DNA of 64,000 nt from Marivita geojedonensis (GCF_002115805.1 NZ_JFKC01000001.1:62001-126000), one strand, 5' to 3'. Positions 8,971 through 23,766 are shown, numbered from the stretch's first letter. Made by a program: numbers and translations. Notes: a model not told the origin generated them from the letters alone.

Positions 8971-11174
8971 CGGAAGCGAGCCTCCTGATCGACGAACCCA
9001 CAGCCCAGGCCATCGCCCAGGGGCAGCACGGTGATCCGTTTTCCGTTCTGGGCCTGCATGAGGTGGACGGAAAGCTGGTGATGCGCGCAATGCGCCCCGA
9101 AGCGGACAGCGTTGAGGTGATCGACGCCAAGACCGGGCGCACCCTCGTGGCGCTGGACCGGGTGCATGACGGGCTGTTCGCGGGTGTGATTCCACGCCGG
9201 AAGAAACGCTTTGCCTACCGCCTGCGCATGACACGCGGAAGCGATGTGTGGGAAGAACAGGACGCCTATGCCTTTGGCGCCAAGCTGGGCGAGATGGACG
9301 AATACCTTCTGGGCGAGGGTACACATAATCAGCTTTGGGATGCACTTGGTGCGCATGTCTGCACACATGAAGGCGTCGAGGGCACGCATTTTGCTGTCTG
9401 GGCGCCCAATGCGGCGCGTGTGTCGGTCGTGGGCGATTTCAACGGCTGGGATGGCCGCCGCCACGTGATGCGCCGCCGGGGTGCCACCGGGGTGCACGAG
9501 ATTTTCCTGCCCGGGCTTGGTGATGGCACCGTCTACAAATACGAAATCCTCGACAGCGCGCATCAGCTTCTACCATTGAAGGCCGACCCGGTTGGGTTCG
9601 GCGCGGAACTGCCGCCTGCAACGGCGTCGGTCGTGCGCGACCTGCGCGGGTATGAGTGGTCCGATGCCGGTTGGCTCTCCAAGCGCGGCGCAAAGCAGAA
9701 GATCGACCAGCCGATCTCGATCTACGAGGTCCATCTGGAAAGCTGGCGGCGCGTCCCGGAAGAGGGCAACCGGTCGCTGACCTATCTCGAACACGCATCC
9801 ATGCTGGTGGACTATGCCAAGGACATGGGCTTCACCCATATCGAACTCACACCAATCTCCGAATACCCGTTCGGCGGATCGTGGGGTTATCAGCCCGTAG
9901 GCCTGTTTGCGCCGACCTCGCGTTTTGGCGCTCCGCAGGAGTTTCGCGCGTTTGTCGATGCCTGCCATAAGGCGGGCTTGGGTGTCATTATAGACTGGGT
10001 GCCGGGGCATTTCCCGACCGATCAGCACGGGCTGGGCCGGTTCGACGGTTCGGCGCTTTATGAACATGCGGACCCGAAGGAAGGCTTCCACCCTGACTGG
10101 AACACGCTGGTTTACAACTATGGCCGGACGGAGGTGCAGAACTTCCTGATCGCCAATGCGAAATTCTGGTTCGAGGAATACCATATCGACGGGCTGCGCG
10201 TGGATGCCGTGGCCTCAATGCTCTACCGCGACTATTCGCGGAAAGAGGGCGAATGGGTGCCGAACCAGCATGGCGGGCGCGAGAACCTCGAAGCCATCGC
10301 CTTCATGCAGCATATGAACGAAGTGGTCTATGCCGCCGATGACAGCATCCTGACCGCCGCCGAGGAAAGCACCGCCTTTCCGGGGGTCAGCGCACCCACG
10401 AGCAGCGGTGGGCTTGGCTTCGGCTTCAAATGGAACATGGGATGGATGAACGACACCCTGCGGTACATGGCCGAAGACCCGATCAACCGGAAATACCACC
10501 ACGACAAGATGACCTTCGGCCTGCATTACGCGTTTTCGGAGAACTTCATCCTGCCGCTCAGCCATGACGAGGTAGTGCATGGCAAAGGCTCGCTTCTCGG
10601 CAAGATGCCGGGGGATGACTGGCAGCGCTTTGCCAACCTGCGGGCCTACTATGGCTTCATGTGGGGCCATCCCGGCAAGAAGCTGTTGTTCATGGGAGGC
10701 GAGTTCGCGCAGTCCGAAGAGTGGAACAACGAGAGCAGCCTCGACTGGCATCTGCTGGAGTATGGCCCGCATCAGGGGATGCAATCGCTGGTGCGTGACC
10801 TGAACACGCTCTATCGGGCAACGCCTGCGCTCTACGAAAAGGATGCGTCACAGGACGGCTTCCGCTGGATCGACGGCGGCAACGCGGCGGACTCCGTGTT
10901 TTCGTGGGTCCGTTACGGGAAGGACGGCAGCGCACCGGTTCTGGTGGTGTCGAACTTTACCCCGGTGCCGCGCACCGGGTTCCGTATTGGTGTGCCGCAG
11001 GCGGGCCACTGGACTGAGAAACTGAACACTGACGCCAGCCTGTATGGCGGCACTGATACGGGCACACCGGGAGGTGCGCATTCCGAGGACATCTCGATGC
11101 ACGGTTGCCCGTATTCCATCGAAATCACGGTTCCGCCATTGGCAACCGTGTTCTTCGAACTGACACTCGGCTGA
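8967..11174 (+). CDS. glgB: 1,4-alpha-glucan branching enzyme
   Basis: A GH13 branching enzyme of 735 residues with an extra N-terminal domain (about 1-110), a CBM48 domain (about 130-220, [20 protein letters not shown]), a TIM barrel, and a C-terminal beta domain. Predicted catalytic residues are nucleophile D413 in LRVDAVASM, acid/base E466 in AEEST, and the stabilising Asp in [12 protein letters not shown]. It makes alpha-1,6 branches in glycogen. The ATG overlaps the glgP stop (ATGA). A 24-nt gap with the RBS GGGGAGG separates it from glgC. Length is close to E. coli GlgB (728). Confidence 0.95.
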   Translation: MTEASLLIDEPTAQAIAQGQHGDPFSVLGLHEVDGKLVMRAMRPEADSVEVIDAKTGRTLVALDRVHDGLFAGVIPRRKKRFAYRLRMTRGSDVWEEQDAYAFGAKLGEMDEYLLGEGTHNQLWDALGAHVCTHEGVEGTHFAVWAPNAARVSVVGDFNGWDGRRHVMRRRGATGVHEIFLPGLGDGTVYKYEILDSAHQLLPLKADPVGFGAELPPATASVVRDLRGYEWSDAGWLSKRGAKQKIDQPISIYEVHLESWRRVPEEGNRSLTYLEHASMLVDYAKDMGFTHIELTPISEYPFGGSWGYQPVGLFAPTSRFGAPQEFRAFVDACHKAGLGVIIDWVPGHFPTDQHGLGRFDGSALYEHADPKEGFHPDWNTLVYNYGRTEVQNFLIANAKFWFEEYHIDGLRVDAVASMLYRDYSRKEGEWVPNQHGGRENLEAIAFMQHMNEVVYAADDSILTAAEESTAFPGVSAPTSSGGLGFGFKWNMGWMNDTLRYMAEDPINRKYHHDKMTFGLHYAFSENFILPLSHDEVVHGKGSLLGKMPGDDWQRFANLRAYYGFMWGHPGKKLLFMGGEFAQSEEWNNESSLDWHLLEYGPHQGMQSLVRDLNTLYRATPALYEKDASQDGFRWIDGGNAADSVFSWVRYGKDGSAPVLVVSNFTPVPRTGFRIGVPQAGHWTEKLNTDASLYGGTDTGTPGGAHSEDISMHGCPYSIEITVPPLATVFFELTLG

Positions 11175-11198
11175 ACATTTGGCTCTGGGGAGGACCAC

Positions 11199-12458
11199 AT
11201 GAAAGAAGACAGATTTAGCCTGGCACAACAATCCATGGCCTTCATTCTCGCCGGTGGGCGTGGCAGCCGATTGAAGGAAATGACAGACATCCGGGCGAAA
11301 CCGGCTGTCTATTTCGGAGGCAAGACGCGGATAATCGACTTTGCGCTGTCGAACGCCGTCAATTCGGGCATCCGGCGCATTGGCGTGGCCACGCAATACA
11401 AAGCGCACAGCCTCATCCGCCACATCCAGCGCGGCTGGAGCTTTTTCCGCGCGGAACGCAACGAGTCGCTCGATATCCTGCCGGCCTCGCAGCAGCTGGA
11501 CGAGGACAACTGGTACAAAGGCACCGCCGATGCGGTGACACAGAACATCGACATCATTCGCGGCTATGGCCCGAAATACGTGCTCATCCTCGCGGGTGAT
11601 CACATCTATAAGCAGGACTACTCTTTCATGATTGAAGAGCATGTCCGCTCGGGCGCGAAGGTGACGGTCGGCTGCATCGCCGTCCCGCGTGAAGAGGCCA
11701 AAGGGTTTGGCGTCATGCATGTGGACGAGAGCGACAAGATCCTCGAATTCGTCGAAAAGCCCGCCGATCCGCCCGCCATGCCAGACAACCCGGACAAGGC
11801 GCTGGCCAGCATGGGCATCTACGTGTTCGAGGCGGAGTACCTCTATGAGGTTCTCAAGAAGGACGCGGCCAATCCCAAGTCCGAAAACGATTTCGGCAAG
11901 GACATCATTCCGGGCATCGTGGCCGAAGGCGGCGCGCGGGCGCATCCGTTCAGCCGCTCCTGCGTCATGTCGGGCCTCGAGACCGAGCCTTACTGGCGGG
12001 ATGTGGGCACCATCGACGCCTATTGGCAGGCGAATATCGATCTCACCGATTTCAAACCGGAACTCGATATCTTTGCCACCGACTGGCCGATCTGGACGTA
12101 TTCCGAACTGACGCCGCCGGCGAAGTTCATTCACAACGAAGAGGGCCGCCGCGGTCAGGCGGTGTCGTCGATGGTGTCGGGTGGTTGTATCATCTCGGGC
12201 TCCTCGCTGTATCGTTGCCTGCTGTTCACCGGTGTGAAGACACACTCCTATTCGCAACTCGAAGGGGTGGTCGCGCTGCCCTATGCCGAGGTGGGCCGCC
12301 GCGCGTATCTCAAGAACGTGGTGCTGGACCGGGGTGTGAAGATCCCGCCGGGCCTGATCGTGGGTGAAGACCCGAAGGCAGACGCCAAACGGTTCCGCCG
12401 GACTGAGAACGGGATCTGCCTGATTACGCAATCGATGATCGACAAACTGGAAAAGTGA
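11199..12458 (+). CDS. glgC: Glucose-1-phosphate adenylyltransferase (ADP-glucose pyrophosphorylase)
   Basis: A 419-residue enzyme catalysing ATP + glucose-1-P to ADP-glucose + PPi, the committed and usually allosterically controlled step of glycogen synthesis. The nucleotide-binding start reads [20 protein letters not shown], followed by [14 protein letters not shown] and the glucose-1-P motif EFVEKP. The C-terminal third is a left-handed beta helix ([14 protein letters not shown] onward). A good RBS (GGGGAGG) lies 8-9 nt before ATG 11199. It lies between glgB and glgA; the gap to glgA is 1 nt. Confidence 0.95.
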   Translation: MKEDRFSLAQQSMAFILAGGRGSRLKEMTDIRAKPAVYFGGKTRIIDFALSNAVNSGIRRIGVATQYKAHSLIRHIQRGWSFFRAERNESLDILPASQQLDEDNWYKGTADAVTQNIDIIRGYGPKYVLILAGDHIYKQDYSFMIEEHVRSGAKVTVGCIAVPREEAKGFGVMHVDESDKILEFVEKPADPPAMPDNPDKALASMGIYVFEAEYLYEVLKKDAANPKSENDFGKDIIPGIVAEGGARAHPFSRSCVMSGLETEPYWRDVGTIDAYWQANIDLTDFKPELDIFATDWPIWTYSELTPPAKFIHNEEGRRGQAVSSMVSGGCIISGSSLYRCLLFTGVKTHSYSQLEGVVALPYAEVGRRAYLKNVVLDRGVKIPPGLIVGEDPKADAKRFRRTENGICLITQSMIDKLEK

Positions 12459-12459
12459 C

Positions 12460-13893
12460 ATGAACGTCCTGATGGTCGCCTCCGAATGTGCGCCTTTCGT
12501 CAAAACGGGAGGTCTGGCAGATGTGGTTGGCGCATTGCCGGGCGCATTGGCACCTTTGGGCGTGGATGCGCGGGTAGTCTTGCCTGCCTATCCGGCGCTG
12601 TTCCCGCTTTTGCCCAAGGGCACGGAGGTGGCTCAGTTCGATGACCTTCCGGGCGGGTCCGGGCGGATCGTGCAGGTCGAAGCGGAGGGCATCACGCTGC
12701 TTCTGCTGGATGCGCCACAGCTGTTTGACCGCCCCGGTGGCCTCTATGTTGATGAAAACGGACGTGACTGGTCGGACAACCACCTGCGCTTCGGTGCTCT
12801 GTCGATGGCGGGCGCGCGGATCGCGATGGGGGCAATCGACGGCTACCAGCCCGATGTGATCCACGCGCATGACTGGCAGGCGGCGCTTGCTCCGGTTTAT
12901 CTGCGCATGGCGGGCCGAGACACGCCGAGGTCGATCATCACCATTCACAACATCGCCTTTCAGGGTCGCTTTGGGCCGCAGGTTCTGGGCCAGTTGCACC
13001 TCAAGACCGACTGGTTCCACCCGGAGGGGCTGGAGTACCATGGCGATCTGAGCTTCCTCAAAGGCGCGCTGATGTATTCGGACCGGATCACCACGGTCAG
13101 CCCGACCTATGCGCGCGAGATCCTCACTCCGGAGTTCGGTATGGGTCTTGATGGCGTGCTGCGGTCGCGTGCCGGAGCTCTGAGCGGGCTGTTGAACGGG
13201 ATCGACATCGGCGCGTGGAACCCGGCGGACGATGCCGCATTGGCCCAGCCATACGATGTCAAAACGCTGAAGCGGAAAGCGGCCAATCGTGCGGCGCTGA
13301 GTGACCGTCTGGGATTGGACAGCGGAAGCTCTGGCCCGCTTTTCTGCGTTGTCAGCCGCCTGACCAGCCAGAAAGGTCTGGACGCGCTGCTTGAGGCCGT
13401 GCCGCATCTGGTGGAACGCGGGGCGCAGCTGGCGGTTTTGGGGACCGGGCAACCGGAACTGGAACAGGGGTTCCGCGACGCCGCAATGGCCCATCCCGGT
13501 CAGGTCGCAACCCATATCGGCTATGACGAGGCGCTGTCGCACCTGTTCCAGGCCGGCAGCGATGCCATCGTGATTCCGTCGCGGTTCGAACCCTGTGGGC
13601 TGACCCAGCTTTACGGGTTGCGCTATGGCACCCTGCCGGTCGTTGCGCGCACCGGAGGACTGGCGGACACGGTGATCGATGCCAACGTCGCCGCAATTCT
13701 GGCAAAGGCCGCGACTGGTTTCGTGTTCCACGATGTAAGCGCGACAGGACTGGCGGCTGTGATCGACCGCGTGGTTGAAGCCTATGCCGACACGAAGCTG
13801 TGGCAATCCATGCAGCGCGCCGCCATGCGCCATCCGGTGAGCTGGGACAGCTCGGCCCAAGCCTATCGTGATCTTTACGCAGATCTTCTCTGA
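12460..13893 (+). CDS. glgA: Glycogen synthase (ADP-glucose dependent)
   Basis: A GT5 glycosyltransferase of 477 residues, the same length as E. coli GlgA. The ADP-glucose-binding KTGGL motif is at residues 15-19. The C-terminal Rossmann domain has SRLTSQKGLDALLEAVPHL and the EX7E-type region SRFEPCGLTQLYGLRYGTLP. It extends alpha-1,4-glucan chains using the ADP-glucose made by the preceding GlgC. The start is one base after the glgC stop and the stop shares a base with the glgX start (TGATG), so the operon is tightly coupled here. Confidence 0.95.
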   Translation: MNVLMVASECAPFVKTGGLADVVGALPGALAPLGVDARVVLPAYPALFPLLPKGTEVAQFDDLPGGSGRIVQVEAEGITLLLLDAPQLFDRPGGLYVDENGRDWSDNHLRFGALSMAGARIAMGAIDGYQPDVIHAHDWQAALAPVYLRMAGRDTPRSIITIHNIAFQGRFGPQVLGQLHLKTDWFHPEGLEYHGDLSFLKGALMYSDRITTVSPTYAREILTPEFGMGLDGVLRSRAGALSGLLNGIDIGAWNPADDAALAQPYDVKTLKRKAANRAALSDRLGLDSGSSGPLFCVVSRLTSQKGLDALLEAVPHLVERGAQLAVLGTGQPELEQGFRDAAMAHPGQVATHIGYDEALSHLFQAGSDAIVIPSRFEPCGLTQLYGLRYGTLPVVARTGGLADTVIDANVAAILAKAATGFVFHDVSATGLAAVIDRVVEAYADTKLWQSMQRAAMRHPVSWDSSAQAYRDLYADLL

Positions 13894-15997
13894 TGACCTA
13901 TCACGCCACCGTCTCTGCGCAGCTCGAACCCGGCTCTCCGTCGCGGTTGGGAGCGCATTTCGACGGTGGTGGGACGAATTTCGCGGTGTTCTCGGAACAT
14001 GCGGAGCAGGTGTTCCTGTGCCTGTTTTCACCCGATGGCATGCGCGAAGAGATGCGTTTGCCCTTGCCGGAACGTACGGGCGCGGTGTGGCATGGGTATT
14101 TGCCCGGGGTGCAGCCCGGCACGCTTTATGGCTACCGCGCATCGGGGCCCTATGCGCCCGAGGCGGGACATCGGTTCAACCGGAACAAGCTGCTGGTCGA
14201 TCCCTACACGCGCGAATTTCACGGGGCGTTCACCGATCACACGGCCACCTTTGGCTACCAGCATGCATCGCCCGAGGGTGATCTGTCCTTTGACAGCCGC
14301 GACAGCGCGCCTTTTGTGGCGAAATCGGTGGTATCGGACCCGGGGCTGTTCCCACTGGATGCGCAGCCGCTGTCCAAAGGCTGGCACGACACGCTGATCT
14401 ATGAGGGCCACGTCAAGGGCCTGACCATGCGCCATCCGGCTGTGCCCGAGGCGCTGCGCGGCACCTATGATGGGCTGGCAACGCCCGCGATGCTCGACCA
14501 TCTGACCAAACTGGGGGTGACAGCGGTAGAGTTGTTGCCCGTTCAGGCGATCAAGTCCGAAGGGGCGCTTTCGGGGCGCGGGCTGGTCAATTACTGGGGC
14601 TACAACACGGTGGGCTTTTTCGCCCCCGAACCGCGCTATTTCGGCCCCGAAGGGGTGCGCGGATTCCGCGCGATGGTGGACCGGTTCCATGCCGCCGGGA
14701 TCGAAGTGATCCTCGACGTGGTCTACAATCATTCAGCGGAAGGAGATCAGCTTGGGCCGACCCTGTCGTTCCGTGGTCTGGACAACGCATCGTACTACCG
14801 CCTTCAGGACGATGCGCCGCGCTATTATGTGAACGACACGGGCTGCGGGAACACGCTCAACGTGACGCATCCGTTTGTCACGCGGCTGATCCTCGACAGT
14901 CTGCGGTTCTGGGTGCAGGCGATGGGGGTCGACGGTTTCCGCTTCGACCTGGCCACGACGCTCTGCCGCGAGGCGGATGGGTTCGACCGCACGGGGCGGT
15001 TCATGACCGCGCTGCGGCAGGACCCGGTGCTGGCCGGTGTCAAGATGATCGCGGAGCCGTGGGACATTGGCCCCGGCGGGTATCAGTTGGGCGGCTTCCC
15101 GGCCAAGTTCGCCGAATGGAACGACCACTATCGCGACACCGTGCGCAAATTCTGGCGCGGTGATGCGCATGGCGCGCAGGAGTTGGGATCGGCGCTTCTG
15201 GGTACGGCGCATGTGTTCGACAAGCGCGGGCGTCGGGTGTGGTCTTCGATCAACTATGCCGCCTCGCATGACGGGTTCACGCTGGGCGACACCACGCGCT
15301 ATGAAAAACGCCACAACGAGGCGAATGGCGAGGGTAACCGCGACGGGCACAAGGCGAACTTCAGCGAGAAGTTCGGTGTTGAAGGGCCGACCGAAGACCC
15401 GTCGATCCGTGCCCAACGCGCGCGGCGGCAGCGCAATATGCTGGCCACCGTTTTTCTGTCACAGGGCACGCCGATGCTGCTGGCGGGCGACGAAGGCGGG
15501 CACACTCAAAACGGCAACAACAACGCGTATTGTCAGGACAACGAAACCACATGGATCGACTGGGCCTCGCTTGACCCGGAGCAGATCGCGTTCACTGCGG
15601 CGCTATCGCGGGTGCGGCGGGACAATCCGATCCTGCGGCAGATGGATTTCCTGCACGGCGCCACGCGCGAGACCGACCGCCGAAAGGATGTCGAATGGCG
15701 CGGGTTCGACGGCAAACCGCTCAACTGGGGCGATGCCGATCTGGCCACCCTTTGCCTCCACCTGCGGGGCAATGCCGAAAGCGTGACGGGCAAAGCGTTG
15801 AGCGATGAGGTGTTCCTCGCGTTCAATCGGACGGAGGGCGAGCTCGATCTGTTGCTGCCCACCACCGCACAGGACCTTTGGGTGCGCGAGATCGACACTT
15901 CGAAGGCGGCGCAAACGCCGACGCCGATTGTCGGGGAGCGGATCAGCGTGCCCGCGCAATCGGTGAGCGCCTTTGTCCTCAAGCGCGGGTCAGCGCA

Positions 15998-16001
<4 letters not shown>
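13893..16001 (+). CDS. glgX: Glycogen debranching enzyme (GlgX type)
   Basis: A GH13_11 isoamylase-type enzyme of 702 residues that hydrolyses alpha-1,6 branches left after phosphorylase action. It has an N-terminal CBM48 domain (GTNFAVFSEHAEQVFLCLF), the barrel motif LDVVYNHSAEG, predicted nucleophile D352 in VDGFRFDLATTL, acid/base E388 in KMIAEPWDIGPGGYQLG, and the third Asp in ASHDGFTL. Length is slightly above E. coli GlgX (657). It overlaps glgA by 1 nt and malQ by 4 nt. Confidence 0.93.
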
Positions 16002-19602
<3,601 letters not shown>

Positions 19603-19651
19603 GCGATTGAGTATCTCGACAGCCCCGTCTGCATTGCGATACGGGAACCGG

Positions 19652-20095
19652 ATGAAGGCTTTTGTTGTCGATACCGTGGTTACCGTCACCTTTTTCACCC
19701 TTGTCGCAGGGATGACAGAGCTTTTCATTGCCGGGATGGAGCTGCATCAGGTGGTGGTTGCGCGTCTGCTGACGATACCCGTGATGGTGCTGACCGGACG
19801 TCCCTACGGCGTTTGGCGCGATTGGGTTTTTCTTAGAACAAACCCAAAGCAAAAACTCACCACGGTTCTCGTGGACATCATCGCTTTTCTGACATTCCAA
19901 GTGCCTGTCTATGTTGCAACGCTCATTGTCGCTGGAGCACGTGCTTCGGAAATCCACGCCGCCGTGGGCGCTGCAATCCTATTTATGGTCCTGCTTAGCC
20001 GTCCTTTTGGCCTGTTGCTCGAATGGGTGCGCCGTCAGGCGGGTACCGAGGTTGAGGCCCCGCCGTCAGTCCGCGTCACTCCGGCACCTCGCTGA
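19652..20095 (+). CDS. alaE: L-alanine exporter, AlaE family
   Basis: A 147-residue inner-membrane protein with four hydrophobic segments. It matches AlaE by length and by landmarks such as ARLLTIPVMVLTGRPYGVWRD, VDIIAFLTFQVPVYVATL and a C-terminal SRPFGLLLEWVRR. AlaE exports L-alanine and relieves intracellular accumulation. ATG 19652 has a GGGA six bases upstream; a TTG at 19607 would add 15 residues and cannot be excluded. It follows pgm on the same strand by about 50 nt, and its 3' end overlaps the convergent sitD-like gene by 20 nt. Confidence 0.75.
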   Translation: MKAFVVDTVVTVTFFTLVAGMTELFIAGMELHQVVVARLLTIPVMVLTGRPYGVWRDWVFLRTNPKQKLTTVLVDIIAFLTFQVPVYVATLIVAGARASEIHAAVGAAILFMVLLSRPFGLLLEWVRRQAGTEVEAPPSVRVTPAPR

Positions 20096-20933
20096 CGCGC
20101 AGCTGGGAGGCGCGGCGGGTCAAAATCTGGCGGCGGATGAAGGCCAGGATGAACAGCGACGACAGGATCAGGATGATCGTCGGCGCGGGTGCGCTGTCGA
20201 GAAAGAAGCTGAGGTAGGTGCCGAGCAGCATTGCCGCCATGTTAACACCGACAGCAACCCAGAGCATCGCCTTGAACTGCCGTACCAGCAGGAAAGCAAT
20301 CGCCCCCGGTGCGATCAGAAGGCCGATGGCGAGGATGAGGCCCGCCGCAGACAGCGTTGCCACGATGGTGAGCGACAGAGCTGTCAGCATCCCGTAATGG
20401 AGCGCGTTGACCCAGAGACCCGATGCCTGCGCCTGTGCCGGATCAAAGCTGTGCAGCAGCCAGTCCTTCCACTTGAGCACCAGAACCCCCGCGACCAGTG
20501 CCGAGATGATGCCTGCGGTCCAGAGCTCGTGCGGCTCGACGCCCAGCATGTTGCCGAAGAGGATGTGATCCAGGTGCGCGCTGGTTTCGACCGAAACATA
20601 AAGGACTATACCAAGGCCGAACATGCCCGAGAAGACGACGCCCATCACCGTGTCCTCTTTGACCCGGCTGTTGGTCGACAGATAGCCCGTTGCGATCGCG
20701 CAGGTCATCCCGGCGGCAAAGGCTCCGACGATCAGCGGGATGCCGAAGATATAGGCCAGAACGATGCCCGGCAGGACGGCATGGCTCACCGCGTCGCCCA
20801 TGAGCGCCCAGCCTTTGAGCACCAGAAAACACGAGAGCAGCGCGGTGGGCACCGCCACCATCATCGAGATCAGGAAGGCGTTTTGCATAAATGCAAAACG
20901 GAAGGGCAAAAGCAGCGTTTCTACGTCCATCAT
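20076..20933 (-). CDS. sitD: Manganese/iron ABC transporter permease (SitD-like)
   Basis: A 285-residue polytopic permease of the ABC-3 (zinc/manganese/iron) family with about eight hydrophobic segments. Family landmarks are VLKGWALMGDAVSHAVLPGI and the later GLILAIGLLIAPGAIAFLL. It forms the membrane channel with the neighbouring permease; the heterodimer is typical of SitCD/YfeCD. The start overlaps the upstream permease stop (ATGA at 20933-20930). The metal is likely Mn(II), inferred from operon type and the Mur-like box in front of sitA. Confidence 0.85.
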   Translation of the reverse strand: MMDVETLLLPFRFAFMQNAFLISMMVAVPTALLSCFLVLKGWALMGDAVSHAVLPGIVLAYIFGIPLIVGAFAAGMTCAIATGYLSTNSRVKEDTVMGVVFSGMFGLGIVLYVSVETSAHLDHILFGNMLGVEPHELWTAGIISALVAGVLVLKWKDWLLHSFDPAQAQASGLWVNALHYGMLTALSLTIVATLSAAGLILAIGLLIAPGAIAFLLVRQFKAMLWVAVGVNMAAMLLGTYLSFFLDSAPAPTIILILSSLFILAFIRRQILTRRASQLRVSEVPE

Positions 20934-21832
20934 GCACCGCCTTCTGCAGCATCGGCCTGTACCAGACTGTCTTTAGGCCCATCGCGCAGCGCCGCATCGG
21001 CTTTGCGCCGCGCGGCAAGAAGGCCGTGCTGTGGAGCAAAGACAAAGGCCACGAGGAAGATCAACGTTTGCAGGCAGACGATGATGCCACCCGTCGCGCC
21101 GTCGAGGAAGTAGCTGATATAGGCGCCGGTAAAACTCGTCACCGACCCGATCAGCACCGAGGTCACAATCAGGCGCGGGAAGCGGTCACAGAGCAGGTAG
21201 GCAGTCGCCCCCGGTGTCACGACCATCGCGATCACGAGGAAGGCGCCCACGGTCTGCATGGCAGCCACGACGGAGGCCGAGAGCAGCACGAAGAAAACCG
21301 CCTTGAGCAGCGGCGGGCGCAGGCCGATGGTACGGGCGTGGTTTTCATCGAAGAAGGTGACCATCAGGTCCTTCCACCTGAGAAGCAGCACCGCCAGCGA
21401 CACGAAGCCGATGAGGGCCAGTTGCAGCGTGTCCTCGGGTGTGATGGCGAGGATATTGCCCATGGTGATGGTCTGAACCGAGACCGAGATCGGGTTGACC
21501 GACACCATGAAGAGGCCCAGCCCGAAAAACGACGTGAAGATCAGACCGATGATGACGTCAGGCTTGAGGCCCGAGCGTTCCGACAGGAACAGCATTGACC
21601 CGGCGGCCAAACCACCCGCAATGAACGCGCCCAGCGCGAATGGCAGGCCAAGGATGTAAGCCCCCGCCACGCCAGGCACGACCGAATGCGCAAGCGCATC
21701 GCCGATCAGCGACCAGCCCTTGAGCATGAGATAGGCCGAGAGGAACGCACACACCGCGCCGACCAGCGCCGAGACCCACATGGCGTTGACCATGTAATTG
21801 TAGCCAAAGGGTTCGAGCAGAACGTCCATCAC
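20930..21832 (-). CDS. sitC: Manganese/iron ABC transporter permease (SitC-like)
   Basis: A 300-residue ABC-3 permease paralogous to the next gene, with landmarks [39 protein letters not shown] and [19 protein letters not shown]. The Asp/His of GDALAHS lies in the permease pore region conserved in this family. The C-terminus carries about 30 polar residues. Its start is 3 nt inside the end of sitB (ATGA overlap). Two distinct permeases, one ATPase and one binding protein match the Sit/Yfe arrangement rather than the ZnuABC one, which has a single permease. Confidence 0.85.
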   Translation of the reverse strand: MMDVLLEPFGYNYMVNAMWVSALVGAVCAFLSAYLMLKGWSLIGDALAHSVVPGVAGAYILGLPFALGAFIAGGLAAGSMLFLSERSGLKPDVIIGLIFTSFFGLGLFMVSVNPISVSVQTITMGNILAITPEDTLQLALIGFVSLAVLLLRWKDLMVTFFDENHARTIGLRPPLLKAVFFVLLSASVVAAMQTVGAFLVIAMVVTPGATAYLLCDRFPRLIVTSVLIGSVTSFTGAYISYFLDGATGGIIVCLQTLIFLVAFVFAPQHGLLAARRKADAALRDGPKDSLVQADAAEGGA

Positions 21833-22725
21833 GAATTGCTCTCGGTGATCTGGGTCTTGTCGCCGTACTGCACCAGCGGACGTTCGTCATCGGTGAAGAT
21901 GGTGATCGCGCGGGCGTCTTCGTCGTCATGCAGCGCATCGCCGCCTAGCGTGAAGTGGCGCAGCACACCGCCGAATGCACGTTCGAGGTTCTCGCGCGTG
22001 AAGGTGGTCTCGGTCGGCCCGTAGCTGAGCACGGTGCCTTTCACCAACACGGTGCGGTCGCAGAACTCGGGCACTGAGCCGAGGTTGTGGGTCGATACCA
22101 GCATCACCCGCCCTTCGTCGCGCAGTTCGCGCAGGAGCGCGATGATCTGGTCCTCGGTTTTCACATCCACGCCGGTAAATGGCTCATCCAGCAGGATCAC
22201 CTGCCCGTCCTGCGCCAAAGCGCGGGCCAGGAAGACGCGTTTGCGTTGGCCGCCGGACAACTCGCCGATCTGCCGGTGGCGGAACTCGGTCATGTTCACG
22301 CGGGCCAGCGCCTCATCGACCGCCTGGTGGTCGGCGGCTTTGGGGCGGCGCAAAAAGCCCATCTTGCCGTAGCGGCCCATCATCACGACATCTTCGACCA
22401 GCACAGGAAAGGCCCAGTCGACCTCTTCGGATTGTGGCACATAGGCGACGAGGTTCTGCGCCAGCGCCTCTTTCACTGTCATACCGAGGATGCGGATCTC
22501 GCCCTTGGCAGCAGGTACGAACCCCATGATCGCCTTGAAGAGCGTGGACTTGCCGGCGCCGTTGATGCCGACCAGAGCGGTCACAGTGCCGCGCGGGATT
22601 TCGAAACTGGCGTTCCATAGCGCGGTGTGGCCGTTGCGATAGGTGACGGTCACATCCCGAGCCGACAGCCCATCCTTGGCGCGGTTAACAGGGGTTTTGG
22701 TGGTCTGGCTCTGCTCATCGAGCAT
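21829..22725 (-). CDS. sitB: Manganese/iron ABC transporter ATP-binding protein (SitB-like)
   Basis: An ABC ATPase of 298 residues. Walker A is GINGAGKST, the Q-loop lies in [11 protein letters not shown], the signature is LSGGQRKR, Walker B is [12 protein letters not shown], and the switch His is in STHN. The [12 protein letters not shown] stretch is characteristic of Mn/Fe/Zn ABC-3 ATPases. ATG 22725 is chosen because the frame upstream runs through the 24-bp repeats and gives an unnatural repetitive peptide. It lies between sitA (138-nt gap) and sitC (4-nt overlap). Confidence 0.88.
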   Translation of the reverse strand: MLDEQSQTTKTPVNRAKDGLSARDVTVTYRNGHTALWNASFEIPRGTVTALVGINGAGKSTLFKAIMGFVPAAKGEIRILGMTVKEALAQNLVAYVPQSEEVDWAFPVLVEDVVMMGRYGKMGFLRRPKAADHQAVDEALARVNMTEFRHRQIGELSGGQRKRVFLARALAQDGQVILLDEPFTGVDVKTEDQIIALLRELRDEGRVMLVSTHNLGSVPEFCDRTVLVKGTVLSYGPTETTFTRENLERAFGGVLRHFTLGGDALHDDEDARAITIFTDDERPLVQYGDKTQITESNS

Positions 22726-22736
22726 GGCGTGTCCTT

Positions 22737-22808
22737 GGTGTTGCAGGCCTCTGGCCTGACGGTGTTGCAGGCCTCTGGCCTGACGGTGTTGCAGGCCCAT
22801 GGCCTGAC
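22737..22808. repeat. Three tandem 24-bp repeats, each with a hairpin, between sitA and sitB
   Basis: Three head-to-tail 24-nt units lie at 22737-22760, 22761-22784 and 22785-22808. Each holds a perfect hairpin, CAGGCC-loop-GGCCTG. Units 1 and 2 are identical with loop TCT; unit 3 differs only in the loop (CAT). That the changes fall only in the loop supports a folded RNA or DNA element. It lies in the sitA-sitB gap, where it could stabilise the sitA end of the mRNA or reduce read-through. Confidence 0.8.
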
Positions 22809-22863
22809 ATGGGTGCGCCCGCAGCCTTTCAGCCGCGGGCCCTGGTGTTCATTTCGGCGCCGT

Positions 22864-23766
22864 CTAATTGGTGACGGCGGTCGTCAGACCTTCGGCAACG
22901 GTGCGCGTCGTGACCGTCAGCAGATCAAGATAGGTCGGCACCGGGCCACCGGCCTCGCTCAGAGAATCGACATAGAGCACGCCGCCATAGGTGACACCCG
23001 TTTCGCGCGCGACCTGTTCCGCCGGGGCGGTGTTCACGGTGCTTTCGCAGAAAACCACGGGAATGTTGTTCTCACGCACCCCGTCGATCACCGCGCGGAC
23101 CTGCTGGGGAGTGCCCACCTGATCAGCGTTCATCGGCCAGAGATACAGCTCTTTCAGCCCCATGTCGCGGGCCAGATAGCTGAAGGCGCCTTCACAGGTC
23201 ACCAACCAGCGCTGGTCTTCGGGTATCGCCGCGACTGACGCCCGGAGGGGTTCGATCGTAGCACGCAGTTCGTCTTTGTAACGCTTGGCGTTCTCGGTAT
23301 AGAGCGTGGCGTTGTCCGGGTCTGCGACAGAGAGGGCTTTGGTGATATTGTCGATGTAGATCAGCGCGTTATCGAGACCCATCCAGGCATGTGGGTTTGG
23401 CTTGCCTTCGTAGCTGCCTGACGAGATCGAAATCGGGTCGATGCCTTCGCTTAGCGTCACCGAGGGAACATCTTTGAGATTGGCGACGAATTGTTCGAAC
23501 CAAAGCTCGAGGTTCAGACCATTCCACAGGATCAGGTCGGCATCATAGGCGCGTACGATGTCCTGCGGGGTTGGTTCATAGCCGTGGATTTCGGCCCCCG
23601 GCTTGGTGATTGACACCACCTCGGCCGCGTCACCCGCAACGTTCGCCGCCATATCGGCCAACACGGTGAAGGTGGTCACAACCTTCAGCTTTTCGGCCGC
23701 TGTCGCCACGCTCGTCCCTGCCACAAGAAGCCCGGCCGTCAGCAGCGCCTTGAAACTCGCTCTCAT
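22864..23766 (-). CDS. sitA: Manganese/iron ABC transporter substrate-binding protein (SitA-like)
   Basis: A 300-residue cluster A-I (ZnuA/PsaA/SitA) periplasmic metal-binding protein. The N-terminus is a signal peptide with cleavage expected after ATAA (near residue 23). Metal ligands can be seen in order: His in IHGYEPTPQD, His in NPHAWMG, Glu in TCEGAFSYL, and a C-terminal Asp in LYVDSLSE. There is no long His-rich loop, which favours Mn/Fe over Zn. ATG 23766 has a GGAGGA RBS; an open frame upstream has no RBS. It is the first gene of sitA-B-C-D, with a Mur-like box at its promoter. Confidence 0.9.
   Translation of the reverse strand: MRASFKALLTAGLLVAGTSVATAAEKLKVVTTFTVLADMAANVAGDAAEVVSITKPGAEIHGYEPTPQDIVRAYDADLILWNGLNLELWFEQFVANLKDVPSVTLSEGIDPISISSGSYEGKPNPHAWMGLDNALIYIDNITKALSVADPDNATLYTENAKRYKDELRATIEPLRASVAAIPEDQRWLVTCEGAFSYLARDMGLKELYLWPMNADQVGTPQQVRAVIDGVRENNIPVVFCESTVNTAPAEQVARETGVTYGGVLYVDSLSEAGGPVPTYLDLLTVTTRTVAEGLTTAVTN

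Noticed and set aside
12424-14142. Long antisense open frame opposite glgA (572 codons)
   Set aside because: A GC-rich codon-bias shadow of glgA and glgX; no RBS, no family resemblance, Arg/His/Gln-rich composition.
22726-22800. N-terminal extension of SitB through the repeats
   Set aside because: It gives a repetitive peptide from the 24-bp units and has no better RBS than ATG 22725.
22737-22808. Three repeats taken as a minimal CRISPR array
   Set aside because: The units are contiguous with no spacers, only 24 nt long, and no cas gene is nearby.
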